DNA of 35,588 nucleotides from DAOTEJ01 sp035454085 (GTDB taxonomy: Bacteria; Pseudomonadota; Gammaproteobacteria; Burkholderiales; Burkholderiaceae_F), in contig DAOTEJ010000019.1 in NCBI GenBank assembly GCA_035454085.1, positions 1 to 35,588 on the forward strand, given 5' to 3'. The translations under genes and the position numbers were made by a program. The notes under the pieces were generated by a model, which was not told the origin of the DNA, did no database searches, and worked only from the letters and a program-made list of their open reading frames with translations. Positions 19,487-29,142 of this stretch are shown here, piece by piece (within the stretch, counting starts at the first letter, position 1; each line of letters begins with the position of its first letter).

Positions 19487-20175
19487 TGCTGAAGGTCGAG
19501 AACCTCCAGGCCTGGTACGGCAAGAGCCACGTGCTGCACGGGGTCGACCTCGAGGTGGGCGAGGGCGAGATCGTCGCCCTGCTGGGGCGCAACGGCGTGG
19601 GGCGCTCGACCACCGCCAAGGCCATCATGGGGCTGGTGGATCACACCGGCCGGGTGGATTTTCGCGGCCAGCGCATCTCGGGCCTGCCGACCTACCGCAT
19701 CGCCCGCCTGGGTCTGGGCTACGTGCCCGAAAGCCGAGACATCTTTCCCACCCTGACGGTCGAGGAGAACCTGCGCCTGGGCCAGAAGGGACGTGTCGGC
19801 CGCTGGAGCCGCGACGACATGTACGCGCTGTTCCCCCGCCTGCGCGAACGCGCCCGCACCGAAGCCGGGGTCCTGTCGGGCGGGGAGCAGCAGATGCTCA
19901 CCCTGGCGCGCACCATGATGGGCGACCCCCAGCTCGTGCTGATCGACGAACCCACCGAGGGGCTCGCGCCCAAGATCGTCGAGCTGGTGGGCCAGTTCCT
20001 GCACGCGCTCAAGGAGCGCGGCATCTCGGTGCTGCTGATCGAGCAGAAGCTCACCATCGCGCTCGACATCTCGACGCGCTGCTACGTGATGGGCCACGGC
20101 CACATGGTGTTCGCCGGCACGCCCACCGAGCTGCGCGCCAACCGCCTGATCCGCCAGGAGTGGCTGGAGGTCTGA
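19486..20175 (+). CDS. livF: ABC transporter ATP-binding protein, LivF family, with Walker A Lys-to-Arg change
   Basis: This 229-residue ATPase subunit is the partner of LivG. The signature LSGGEQQM (130-137), Walker B VLIDEP with Glu155 and the family regions GLGYVPESRDIFPTLTVEENL are intact. The Walker A motif reads GRNGVGRST (34-42): Arg40 (codon CGC, 19603-19605) stands where nearly all such ATPases have lysine. The H-loop position is Gln in LLIEQKL, as is usual for LivF. The protein is full length and its reading frame is intact, so this is not decay of the whole gene. It starts in a TGATG overlap with livG and ends 55 bases before the beta-oxidation gene; that gap holds only an 8-base direct repeat (GCGCGTCG at 20194 and 20206). 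Confidence 0.95.
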   Translation: MLKVENLQAWYGKSHVLHGVDLEVGEGEIVALLGRNGVGRSTTAKAIMGLVDHTGRVDFRGQRISGLPTYRIARLGLGYVPESRDIFPTLTVEENLRLGQKGRVGRWSRDDMYALFPRLRERARTEAGVLSGGEQQMLTLARTMMGDPQLVLIDEPTEGLAPKIVELVGQFLHALKERGISVLLIEQKLTIALDISTRCYVMGHGHMVFAGTPTELRANRLIRQEWLEV

Positions 20176-20230
20176 GCGGCTGCGCTACGCTCGGCGCGTC
20201 GCCTAGCGCGTCGTCTCCTGGAGCATCGCC

Positions 20231-22336
20231 ATGAAGGTTCACCTCGAGATCCGCGGCCGCGTCGCCGTGGTGCAGTTAGACAATCCCCCCGTCAACAGCC
20301 TGGGGCACGCCACCCGTGTCGAGCTCGCCGACGCGCTCGAGCTCGCCTACAACGAGCGCGCGGTGTCGGCCATCGTGGTCACCGGCACCGGCAAGGTCTT
20401 TTCGGGCGGAGCCGACATCCGCGAGTTCAACTCGCCACTGGCGCTGGCCGAGCCCAGTCTTCACCAGCTCATCGATCTGGTGGAGCGCGCGCCCAAGCCG
20501 GTGATCGCCGCGATCAACGGGGTGTGCATGGGCGGCGGACTGGAACTCGCGCTGGCCTGCCACTACCGCATCGCCACGCCCGGTGCCACGCTCGCTCTGC
20601 CCGAGGTCAAGCTCGGGCTGCTGCCGGGCGCCGGAGGCACGCAACGCCTGCCGCGCGCCGTGGGCGTGGAGGCCGCGCTGGCCATGATCGTCTCGGGCGA
20701 GCCCATCGCCGCGGCGCGCGCCCTCGAACTCGGGCTGGTGAGCCGCCTGGTGGCCGACACCCACTTCGACGACGTGCTGGCCTACGCCCGCGAGGTCGAG
20801 GCGGTGCGGCCGCTGCCCCTGCTGCGCCACGCGCGGGCCGCGCTCCCCGCAGGCAGCGATCGCTCGGCCTACTTTCTGCTCGCGCACGAGCGCGTGGCTC
20901 GCGAGGCACGCGGTCTGCCCGCGCCGCTCGCTTGCGTCGACGCGGTCGAGGCGGCCGTGCGCGAGCCCATCGAAGCCGGGCTCGAGATCGAGCGCGAACT
21001 GTTCATGCGGCTGGTGGCCACGCCCGAGTCGCGCGGCCTGCGCCATGCCTTCTTTGCCGAGCGTGCCGCGGCACGAATTCCCGACGTGGCCGAGTCCACC
21101 CCGCAGCGGCCCATCAAGCGCGCCGCGGTGCTGGGCTTCGGCACCATGGGCGGCGGCATCGCCATGAGCTTCGCCAACGCCGGCATTCCGGTCACCGTGT
21201 TCGAAAAGGACGCGGCGGCGCTCGAGCGCGGCCTGGCGGCCTGCCGGGCCAACTGGGAGGCGAGCGCGCGCAAGGGCAAGCTCGCGCCCGAGCAGGTGCA
21301 GCAGCGCCTGGGCCTGATCACCCCGACCCTGAAGCTCGCCGACCTCGCCCAAGCGGACCTCGTGATCGAGGCCGTCTACGAGGACATGGAGGTCAAGCGC
21401 GCCGTGTTCCGCGAACTCGACGGCCTGATGAAGCCCGGCGCCATCCTGGCCACCAATACCTCGACCCTCGACGTGGACGCGATCGCCGCCGTCACGCGCC
21501 GCCCCGCGGACGTGGTGGGCCTGCACTTCTTCAGTCCCGCCAACGTGATGCGCCTGCTGGAAGTGGTGCGCGGCCGCAAGACCGCGCGCGAGGTGCTGGC
21601 CAGCGTGATGAGCCTGGCGCGGCGGCTGCGCAAGGTGGCCGTGGTCTCGGGCGTGTGCGACGGCTTCATCGGCAACCGCATGCTCGAGCAGTACGTGCGT
21701 CAGTCGCTGTTCCTGGTGGACGAGGGCGCGAGTCCCGCGCAGATCGACGCTGCGCTCACGCGCTTCGGCATGGCCATGGGCCCCTTCGCGATGTACGACA
21801 TGGCCGGCATGGACATCGGCTACGCCATCCGCCAGCGCCGCTACCGCGAGCAGCCGCACATCCGCTACTCGAAGATCGCCGACCTCGTGGTCGAGGCCGG
21901 GCGACTGGGGCAGAAGACCGGCAAGGGCTGGTACCGCTACGAGGCGGGCAGCCGCGCGCCTCTGCCCGACCCCGAGATCGACGCGCTGATCGCCAGCCAC
22001 CGCGCGGCGCTGGGCATCGCGCCGCGCGCGATCGGTGACGAGGAGATCGTCGAGCGTTGCCTCTTTGCCCTGGTCAACGAGGGCGCCCACCTGCTGGGCG
22101 AGGGCATCGCGCAACGCGCCTCGGACATCGACGTGGTCTACCTCACCGGCTACGGCTTCCCGGCCACGCGCGGCGGCCCCATGTTCTTCGCCCAGAACTT
22201 CGGTTTGGCGCGCGTGCTCGAGGTGATGCGCGGCTTTGCCGCCAACCCCCATGCCGATGCGCAGTTCTGGACCCCGGCACCGGCGCTGGTGGCCGCCGCC
22301 AAGGCCGGTCACTGGCCGCAGGAGGGCGCGCCGTGA
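20231..22336 (+). CDS. Bifunctional enoyl-CoA hydratase/3-hydroxyacyl-CoA dehydrogenase (FadJ/FadB-like)
   Basis: This 701-residue cytoplasmic enzyme carries out two steps of beta-oxidation. The N-terminal crotonase domain (1-190) has the oxyanion loop MGGGLELAL and the two catalytic glutamates Glu105 and Glu125 (PEVKLGLLPGAGG). The NAD-binding domain starts with GFGTMGGGIA (302-311) and has NTSTLDV and the catalytic His432 in LHFFSPANVM. One or two C-terminal 3HCDH domains follow, with GFIGNRMLEQY and GKGWYRY. No thiolase lies in the window. GGAG eight bases before the ATG supports the start. The stop overlaps the next gene (GTGA), coupling it to the acyl-CoA dehydrogenase that makes its substrate. 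Confidence 0.95.
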   Translation: MKVHLEIRGRVAVVQLDNPPVNSLGHATRVELADALELAYNERAVSAIVVTGTGKVFSGGADIREFNSPLALAEPSLHQLIDLVERAPKPVIAAINGVCMGGGLELALACHYRIATPGATLALPEVKLGLLPGAGGTQRLPRAVGVEAALAMIVSGEPIAAARALELGLVSRLVADTHFDDVLAYAREVEAVRPLPLLRHARAALPAGSDRSAYFLLAHERVAREARGLPAPLACVDAVEAAVREPIEAGLEIERELFMRLVATPESRGLRHAFFAERAAARIPDVAESTPQRPIKRAAVLGFGTMGGGIAMSFANAGIPVTVFEKDAAALERGLAACRANWEASARKGKLAPEQVQQRLGLITPTLKLADLAQADLVIEAVYEDMEVKRAVFRELDGLMKPGAILATNTSTLDVDAIAAVTRRPADVVGLHFFSPANVMRLLEVVRGRKTAREVLASVMSLARRLRKVAVVSGVCDGFIGNRMLEQYVRQSLFLVDEGASPAQIDAALTRFGMAMGPFAMYDMAGMDIGYAIRQRRYREQPHIRYSKIADLVVEAGRLGQKTGKGWYRYEAGSRAPLPDPEIDALIASHRAALGIAPRAIGDEEIVERCLFALVNEGAHLLGEGIAQRASDIDVVYLTGYGFPATRGGPMFFAQNFGLARVLEVMRGFAANPHADAQFWTPAPALVAAAKAGHWPQEGAP

Positions 22337-24195
22337 GCGTGGCGCCGCTGGACGCGCGCGGGCTCGAGTTCTTGCTGCACGAGTGGCTGGAGGTCGAGAA
22401 GCTCACCGAGCGCCCGCGCTACGCCGAGCACAGCCGCGATACCTTCGATGCGGCGCTCGCCACGGCCCAGGCGATCGCGATGGAGCGCTTCGCGCCCTTT
22501 AACCGGCGTGGCGACGTGGAGGAGCCGCGCCTCGTGGACGGGCGGGTGGAACTCGTGCCGGAACTGCGCACCGCGCTGCGCGAGTTCATCGACGCGGGCT
22601 TCATGGCCGCCGAGGCGGATGCCGAACTGGGCGGACTGCAACTGCCGGTGACGGTGGCCAAGGCCTGCTCGGCCTGGTTCTCGGGGGCCAACATGGGCGC
22701 CTCGGGCTACTCCTTCCTGGCCATGGGCAACGCCAACCTGCTGCGGGTGCACGGCAGCCCGGCGCAGATCGACGCCTTCGTGCGGCCCACGCTGGCGGGG
22801 CGCTTCTTCGGCACCATGTGCCTGTCGGAGCCGCAGGCGGGCTCGTCGCTGTCGGACATCGTCACCCGCGCCGTGCCCGACGGCGACTCGCCGCTGGGGC
22901 CGCGCCACCGCCTGTTCGGCAACAAGATGTGGATCTCGGCGGGCGATCACGAACTCGGCGAGAACATCGTTCACCTGGTGCTGGCCAAGATTCCGGGGCC
23001 GGACGGCAAGCTCGTTGCCGGGGTGAAGGGCATCTCGCTGTTCGTCGTGCCCAAGTTCCTGGTCGAGGTGCAAGGGCAGGGCGCGCAAGCGCGCGTGTCG
23101 GTCGGGGAACGCAACGACGTGGCGGTGGCGGGTCTCAACCACAAGCTCGGCTGGCGCGGCACGGTCAACACCCTGCTCAACTTCGGCGAAGGTCGCCATC
23201 GGCCCGGCGGCGCGGCGGGCGCGGTGGGCTATCTGGTGGGCGAGCCCGGGCGCGGGCTCGCGGCCATGTTCACGATGATGAACGAGGCGCGCATCGGAGT
23301 GGGCCTGAGCGCGGCCGTGCTCGGCCTCGCGGGCTACAGGCACGCACTCGACTACGCGCGCGGCCGCCCCCAGGGTCGGCCGCTCACGGGCGCGGGCAAG
23401 GACGCCGCCAGCCCCCAGGTGCCGATCATCGAGCACGCCGACGTGCGTCGCATGCTGCTCGCCCAGAAGGCCTACGCCGAGGGGGCGTTCGCCCTCAATC
23501 TCTACTGCGCGCGCCTGGTCGATGAGCACAAGACTGCGCCAGAGCCGGCCAGGCAGCGCGAGGCTGGCCTGCTGCTCGACATCCTCACGCCGATTGCCAA
23601 GAGCTGGCCCGCGCAGTGGTGCCTCGAGGCCAACAGCCTTGCCATCCAGGTGCTGGGGGGCTACGGCTACACGCGTGACTACCCGGTCGAGCAGTACTGG
23701 CGCGACAACCGCCTGAACATGATCCACGAGGGCACCCACGGCATCCAGGCGCTCGACCTGCTGGGCCGCAAGGTGCTGATGGAGGAGGGCGCCGCGCTGC
23801 GCCTGCTGGGGCAGCGCATGCAGGCCACCATCGTGCGCGCCGCCGCGTCCCGGCACCCGGACACGCAGCGCTGGGCGGGCATGCTGGCGCAGCGCGTGCA
23901 GCGCGTGGCCGAGGTGACCCAGACCGTGTGGTCGGGCGGCGAGCCGCGGCTGGCGCTGGCCAACGCCACGCCCTACCTCGAGGCCTTCGGGCACGTGGTG
24001 CTGGCCTGGATCTGGCTGGAGCTGTCGCTCGCCGCCTCGGCTCACTACCAGGAGACCGACAGCGACTTCTATCACGGCCAATGGCTGGCCTGCCGCTACT
24101 TCTACCTCTACGAACTGCCGCGCGTGGACGCGCAACTCGCGCTGGTGGCCGCGCGCGACGACACCACGCTCGGCGCGCAGGAGGCCTGGTTCTGA
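22333..24195 (+). CDS. Acyl-CoA dehydrogenase, long 600-residue (DmdC-like) type
   Basis: This 620-residue FAD enzyme introduces the alpha,beta double bond into an acyl-CoA. It is of the enlarged type with a C-terminal domain beyond the usual 380 residues. Hallmarks are TMCLSEPQAGSSLSDI (flavin/substrate region), GNKMWISAGDHE, and MFTMMNEARIGVG. The catalytic glutamate region LNMIHEGTHGIQALDLLGRK has Glu466 as base; relatives usually read YEGTxGIQ, so His465 replaces a common tyrosine. Similar proteins are often annotated 3-methylmercaptopropionyl-CoA dehydrogenase, but the family is broad and the substrate is not determinable. The start is GTG at 22333, inside the GTGA overlap with the preceding gene. 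Confidence 0.93.
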   Translation: MSVAPLDARGLEFLLHEWLEVEKLTERPRYAEHSRDTFDAALATAQAIAMERFAPFNRRGDVEEPRLVDGRVELVPELRTALREFIDAGFMAAEADAELGGLQLPVTVAKACSAWFSGANMGASGYSFLAMGNANLLRVHGSPAQIDAFVRPTLAGRFFGTMCLSEPQAGSSLSDIVTRAVPDGDSPLGPRHRLFGNKMWISAGDHELGENIVHLVLAKIPGPDGKLVAGVKGISLFVVPKFLVEVQGQGAQARVSVGERNDVAVAGLNHKLGWRGTVNTLLNFGEGRHRPGGAAGAVGYLVGEPGRGLAAMFTMMNEARIGVGLSAAVLGLAGYRHALDYARGRPQGRPLTGAGKDAASPQVPIIEHADVRRMLLAQKAYAEGAFALNLYCARLVDEHKTAPEPARQREAGLLLDILTPIAKSWPAQWCLEANSLAIQVLGGYGYTRDYPVEQYWRDNRLNMIHEGTHGIQALDLLGRKVLMEEGAALRLLGQRMQATIVRAAASRHPDTQRWAGMLAQRVQRVAEVTQTVWSGGEPRLALANATPYLEAFGHVVLAWIWLELSLAASAHYQETDSDFYHGQWLACRYFYLYELPRVDAQLALVAARDDTTLGAQEAWF

Positions 24196-24526
24196 TGGCG
24201 CTGGTGCATGTCGTGATGTGGACGCTCAAGGACGAGGCCGAGGGAGCGCCCAGGGCAGCCAACGCAGCCCGCATGAAGGCGCTGCTCGAATCCATGCGCG
24301 GCAAGGTGCCGGGCCTTTCGCGGCTGGAGGTGGGGATCGCGGCACCGGGCCTCGAGGCCAATTGCGACGTGGTGCTGCTTGCCGAGTTCAGCGACGCGGC
24401 CGCGCTCGCCGCCTACCAGGACCACCCCGAGCACCTCGCCATGAAGCCCTGGATCGGAGCGATCCGCGCCACGCGTCACGTGCTCGACTACTACGCGCCT
24501 GCGGGCGCCACGGCGGAAGCCACGAC

Positions 24527-24530
<4 letters not shown>
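24195..24530 (+). CDS. Dabb (stress-responsive alpha/beta barrel) domain protein
   Basis: This 111-residue protein belongs to the dimeric ferredoxin-like Dabb family. The N-terminal VHVVMWTLKDEAEG, the central LSRLEVGIA and the AAYQDHPEHLAMKPWI segment are the family pattern. Members include uncharacterised bacterial proteins and plant polyketide cyclases. Here it is locked between an acyl-CoA dehydrogenase (TGATG overlap) and a short-chain dehydrogenase (ATGA overlap), so a role in the same catabolic pathway is likely. Possible roles are as a small isomerase, cyclase or binding protein. No catalytic residue can be assigned from sequence alone. Confidence 0.88.
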
Positions 24531-25306
<776 letters not shown>

Positions 25307-25331
25307 GCCGCCACCACCAAGGAATCGACAG

Positions 25332-26216
25332 ATGAAGGACTTCAAGGGGCGGGTGGCGGTCATCACCGGGGCGGGTTCGGGTTTCGGGCGCGAGTTCGCC
25401 CGACTGGCCGCGGCGCGCGGCATGCGCCTGGTGCTGGCCGACATTGCCGCCGGACCGCTCGAAGAGACCGCGGCCCCGCTGCGCGCCGCGGGAGTGAGCC
25501 TGATCACCCAGGTGTGCGACGTCGCGCGCAGCCACTCGGTGAAGGAACTGGCCGACCGCAGCCATGCCGAGTTCGGCGGCGTGCACCTGCTCTTCAACAA
25601 TGCGGGCGTGGCCAGCGGCGGCTACGTGTGGGAGACCAGCGACCGGGACTGGGCCTGGGTGATGGGCGTGAACCTGATGGGCGTGGTCCACGGCCTCCAG
25701 CATTTCGTGCCGCGCATGATCGAGGCCGCTGCCCGCGGCGAGCCGGGCCACGTGGTCAACACCGCCTCCATGGCCGGCTGGCTCAATGCGCCGCTGATGG
25801 GCGTCTACAACGTGAGCAAGCATGCGGTGGTGGCGCTGACCGAGTCGCTCTACCAGGACCTGCGCGCGGCCAATTCCAGCCTGGGCGTGAGCCTGCTGTG
25901 CCCGGCTTTCGTGCCCACGGGAATCGCGCACTCGCACCGCCACCGACCGGCGGAGCTGGCCAACGAGGGCGCCGTCACCGCCTCGCAGCGCATGGCCCAG
26001 GCCGCCAGCGAAAAGGCGGTCAGCTCGGGTCGGCTGAGCGCGGCCGAGGTGGCCGAGCAGACCTACGCCGCGATCGAATCCGGGCGCTTCTACGTGTTCA
26101 CCCACCCGAAGATCCTGCCCAGCGTGCAGGCCCGCTTCGAGGCCGCACTGGCTGGCGCCGCACCGGCCGACCCGTTCGCGACCAAGCCGGAACTCCGGCC
26201 CGGTGGCACGGTCTGA
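25332..26216 (+). CDS. Short-chain dehydrogenase/reductase with C-terminal extension
   Basis: This 294-residue SDR carries TGAGSGFG (12-19), NNAG (89-92) and the tetrad Asn114, Ser146, Tyr159, Lys163. Asp37 after the second strand (VLADIA) favours NAD over NADP. The last 40 residues, including FYVFTHPKILPSVQARFEAAL, extend past the classical core as in many SDRs annotated only as oxidoreductases. The sequence differs clearly from the SDR just upstream, so it is not a recent duplicate. AAGGA eight bases before the ATG supports the start. It is the last gene of the catabolic run; the next 134 bases hold GC-rich imperfect repeats and a promoter candidate. Confidence 0.92.
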   Translation: MKDFKGRVAVITGAGSGFGREFARLAAARGMRLVLADIAAGPLEETAAPLRAAGVSLITQVCDVARSHSVKELADRSHAEFGGVHLLFNNAGVASGGYVWETSDRDWAWVMGVNLMGVVHGLQHFVPRMIEAAARGEPGHVVNTASMAGWLNAPLMGVYNVSKHAVVALTESLYQDLRAANSSLGVSLLCPAFVPTGIAHSHRHRPAELANEGAVTASQRMAQAASEKAVSSGRLSAAEVAEQTYAAIESGRFYVFTHPKILPSVQARFEAALAGAAPADPFATKPELRPGGTV

Positions 26217-26298
26217 CTCTTCGCCAAGCCACTCACGGCGCCGCCGCCCGAGTCCTCGCAAACCCCGCCGTGCGCGGCGCCCGCCGCCCGCGGGGGCT

Positions 26299-26307
26299 TG
26301 CTAGATT
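26299..26307 (+). promoter_or_regulatory. Possible extended -10 promoter for the M16 peptidase gene
   Basis: TGC followed by TAGATT (26302-26307) forms an extended -10 element about 44 bases before the ATG at 26351. No -35 hexamer is visible, which is normal for extended -10 promoters. The leader lacks a strong ribosome site. Confidence 0.35.
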
Positions 26308-26350
26308 CGCGCCCTGCCTTTCTCCCGCTTTCCTGAACGAGCCTTCACTC

Positions 26351-29068
26351 ATGAACCGATTCCTGCGTCCTCTTCTGGTGGCGGTCTGCGCCTTCGTGCC
26401 GGCCCTGGCGGCTGCCCAGTCGCCCAAGCTGCCCGCGGGGGTCGAGCGCGTTGCCACCGTCGAAGGCATCACCGAGTACAGGCTGGCCAACGGACTGCGC
26501 TTCATTCTCTTTCCGGACGCCTCCAAGCCCACCGCCACGGTGAACATCACCTACCTGGTCGGCTCGCGTCACGAGAACTACGGCGAGACCGGCATGGCGC
26601 ACCTGCTCGAGCACCTGATCTTCAAGGGCTCGAAGAATTACCCGGACCCGACCAAGGAGTTCACGCGCCGCGGCTTTCGCAACAACGGCACGACCTCGCT
26701 CGACCGCACCAACTACTTCTCGACCTTCACCGCCAGCGACGACAACCTCAAGTGGGCGCTGGGCTGGAGCGCCGACGCGATGGTCAATTCCTTCATCGCC
26801 AAGAAGGATCTCGACACCGAGATGACCGTGGTGCGCAACGAGTTCGAGATGGGCGAGACCCAGCCCAACCGCGTGATGTTCAAGCGCATGCAGTCGATGC
26901 TGTACGACTGGCACAACTACGGCAACAGCACGATCGGCGCGCGCAGCGACATCGAGAACGTGAGGATCGAGAACCTCCAGGCCTTCTACCGCCAGTACTA
27001 CCAGCCCGACAACGCGGTGCTGGTAGTCTCGGGCAAGTTCGACGAGGCCAAGACCATTCAGTGGATCGCCGAGTCCTTCGGCCGCATCCCCAAGCCCACG
27101 CGCGTGCTGCCCGCGCATTGGACGGTCGAGCCCACCGCCGATGGCGAGCGCGAGTTCCACATTCGGCGCAAGGGCGAGACCCAGCTGGTGGTGGTGGCCT
27201 ACCGGCTTCCCTCGGAACTGCACCCCGACTTCGCGGCGGCGTCGTTCGCCGCCGATGCGCTGGGCGACACGCCCAACGGCCGGCTCTACAAGGCCCTGGT
27301 GCAGCCCGGCCTGGCGGCGCAGGTGTTCGCGTGGGCCCTGGGAGCACGCGACTCCGGCTTCGTGATGTTTGGCGCGGTGGTCAAGAAGGGCGAGCCGATC
27401 GCCCCGGTGCGCGCCAAGATGATCGAGTTGATCGAAGGCAGCTTCAAGGCGAGCCCGATGACCGAGGCCGAGTTCCAGCGCACCCTGCAGTCGTCGCGTA
27501 CCGGCTACGAGCGCGCCCTGGCCGACCCCGAGGGCTTCGGCGTGAGCCTGTCGGAGTACATCGCGCTGGGCGATTGGCGTCTGTTCTTCCAATCGCGCGA
27601 CGACATGGAGAAGCTCAAGCCCGCCCAGGCCGACGCCGCGGCGGCGCGCTACTTCGTGCGCGACAACCGCGTCGTGGGCATCTTCGCGCCCGAGGACAAT
27701 CCGCAGCGCGCCGAGATCCCGCCTGCGCCCACGGCCGCCGCGCTGCTCGCCGGCTACCAGGCCAAGGCCGAGGGCGATCGCGGCGAGGCCTTCGATCCCT
27801 CGCAGGCCAATATCGACGCGCGCACCCGCATCCTGCGCTTCGGCGACCTGCAGGTGGCTCTGCTGCCCAAGAAGAACCGCGGCCAGACGGTGACCGTGAG
27901 CACCGCGTTCCGCTGGGGCGACGAGAAGACGCTCACCGGCCGGGCGATCGACCAGCAGTTCGCGATGGCCATGCTCGCTCGCGGCACCACGACGATGAGC
28001 CGCCAGCAGATCGCCGACGAGATGACCCGGCTGAAGATGACCGGCGGCATCTCGAGCTTCGAGACCACGCGCGCCAATTTGCCCGAGGCGCTGCGGCTGG
28101 TCGCGCAGGTGTTCCAGACGCCCAGCTTCCCCGCGGCCGAATTCGAGGAGCTCAAACGCCAGACCGTGACCGGCCTGCAGCGCCAGCTCGATGACCCGGA
28201 GATGCGCTCCTTCGACGCGCGCAGCGCCCACTTCAACACCTACCCGCCGGGCGACCCGCGCCATTACATCCCGATCGCCGAGCGCATCAAGCTCGTCGAG
28301 CAGGCCACGCTCGAGGGCGCCAAGTCCTACTGGAAGGAGTTCGTGGGCACGGCGCGCGGCGAGATCGCGATCGTGGGCGACTTCGACGACAAGGCCGTCG
28401 AGGCCGAACTGCAGAAGCTGTTCACCGGGCAGCGCTCGGCCGCGCCCTACGCGCGGGTCGACCGCGAGTACCGCCCGGTGAAGCCCGCCCGCATCTTCAT
28501 CGACGCGCCCGACAAGGAAAACGCCTACGTGCGCGCGCGAATCGACTTGCCGCTGCGCGACGACGATCCGGACGCCGCGGCTCTGTTCCTGGCGGACTGG
28601 ATCTTCGGGGGCGGCTCGGGCCTGTCGAACCGCCTGATCGACCGCCTGCGCCAGAAGGAGGGGCTGTCCTACGGTGGCGGCTCGGGGCTGGTGCTGGGCT
28701 CGCGCCAGGCTTACTCGAACTGGAACATGACCATCCAGGTCGCGCCCCAGAGTGTCGCCAAGGCCGAGGCAGCGATGAAGGAAGAGCTCGAGCGCGCGCG
28801 GCGCGACGGCTTCACGGCTGCCGAGGTGGCCGACGCCAAGAAGGGACTGCTGCAGGATCGCGCGGTGAGCCGGTCCCAGGATGGCGCGCTGGCCAGCGGC
28901 TGGGTCGGCAACCTCGACCGCGGCCGCACCTGGCAGTTCTCGAAGCAGTTCGAGGATCGGCTGATGGCGGTGACGCCCGAGCAGGCCACCGCAGCCTTCC
29001 GCAAGTACATCGTGCCGGCCGACCTCACCTTCGTGGTAGCGGGCGACGCGAAGAAGGGCGCCAAGTGA
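26351..29068 (+). CDS. Secreted M16-family (pitrilysin/insulinase-type) zinc metallopeptidase
   Basis: This 905-residue exported peptidase has a signal peptide at 1-22 (PALAAAQ). The N-terminal M16 domain has the inverted zinc motif HLLEH, with His84 and His88 as ligands, Glu87 as base and Glu164 in VRNEFEMGE as likely third ligand, so it should be active. A second, catalytically silent M16 half begins near residue 490 (RILRFGDLQVALLPKKNRG). It contains the RLRQKEGLSYGGGSG motif that normally contacts substrate. The protein would act in the periplasm on short or unfolded peptides. It seems to be transcribed alone. A hairpin at 29078-29094 (7-bp stem) follows but has no T-run. Confidence 0.94.
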   Translation: MNRFLRPLLVAVCAFVPALAAAQSPKLPAGVERVATVEGITEYRLANGLRFILFPDASKPTATVNITYLVGSRHENYGETGMAHLLEHLIFKGSKNYPDPTKEFTRRGFRNNGTTSLDRTNYFSTFTASDDNLKWALGWSADAMVNSFIAKKDLDTEMTVVRNEFEMGETQPNRVMFKRMQSMLYDWHNYGNSTIGARSDIENVRIENLQAFYRQYYQPDNAVLVVSGKFDEAKTIQWIAESFGRIPKPTRVLPAHWTVEPTADGEREFHIRRKGETQLVVVAYRLPSELHPDFAAASFAADALGDTPNGRLYKALVQPGLAAQVFAWALGARDSGFVMFGAVVKKGEPIAPVRAKMIELIEGSFKASPMTEAEFQRTLQSSRTGYERALADPEGFGVSLSEYIALGDWRLFFQSRDDMEKLKPAQADAAAARYFVRDNRVVGIFAPEDNPQRAEIPPAPTAAALLAGYQAKAEGDRGEAFDPSQANIDARTRILRFGDLQVALLPKKNRGQTVTVSTAFRWGDEKTLTGRAIDQQFAMAMLARGTTTMSRQQIADEMTRLKMTGGISSFETTRANLPEALRLVAQVFQTPSFPAAEFEELKRQTVTGLQRQLDDPEMRSFDARSAHFNTYPPGDPRHYIPIAERIKLVEQATLEGAKSYWKEFVGTARGEIAIVGDFDDKAVEAELQKLFTGQRSAAPYARVDREYRPVKPARIFIDAPDKENAYVRARIDLPLRDDDPDAAALFLADWIFGGGSGLSNRLIDRLRQKEGLSYGGGSGLVLGSRQAYSNWNMTIQVAPQSVAKAEAAMKEELERARRDGFTAAEVADAKKGLLQDRAVSRSQDGALASGWVGNLDRGRTWQFSKQFEDRLMAVTPEQATAAFRKYIVPADLTFVVAGDAKKGAK

Positions 29069-29142
29069 CCGGGCAGCCGCGCCGCGACGGCGCGCGGGGC
29101 CTGGCCTGCGCGCCTGGGTTGTGCGAGCCGCGGTGGTGAGCC

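Noticed and set aside
13282..24195. A DMSP/methylthiopropionate (DmdB-DmdC) pathway
   Set aside because: The synthetase and the long acyl-CoA dehydrogenase resemble proteins often given these names, but those labels cover broad families and no DmdA- or DmdD-specific gene is present.
29078..29094. Hairpin after the M16 peptidase gene as a terminator
   Set aside because: The 7-bp stem is good but no T-run follows on either strand, so intrinsic termination is not supported.
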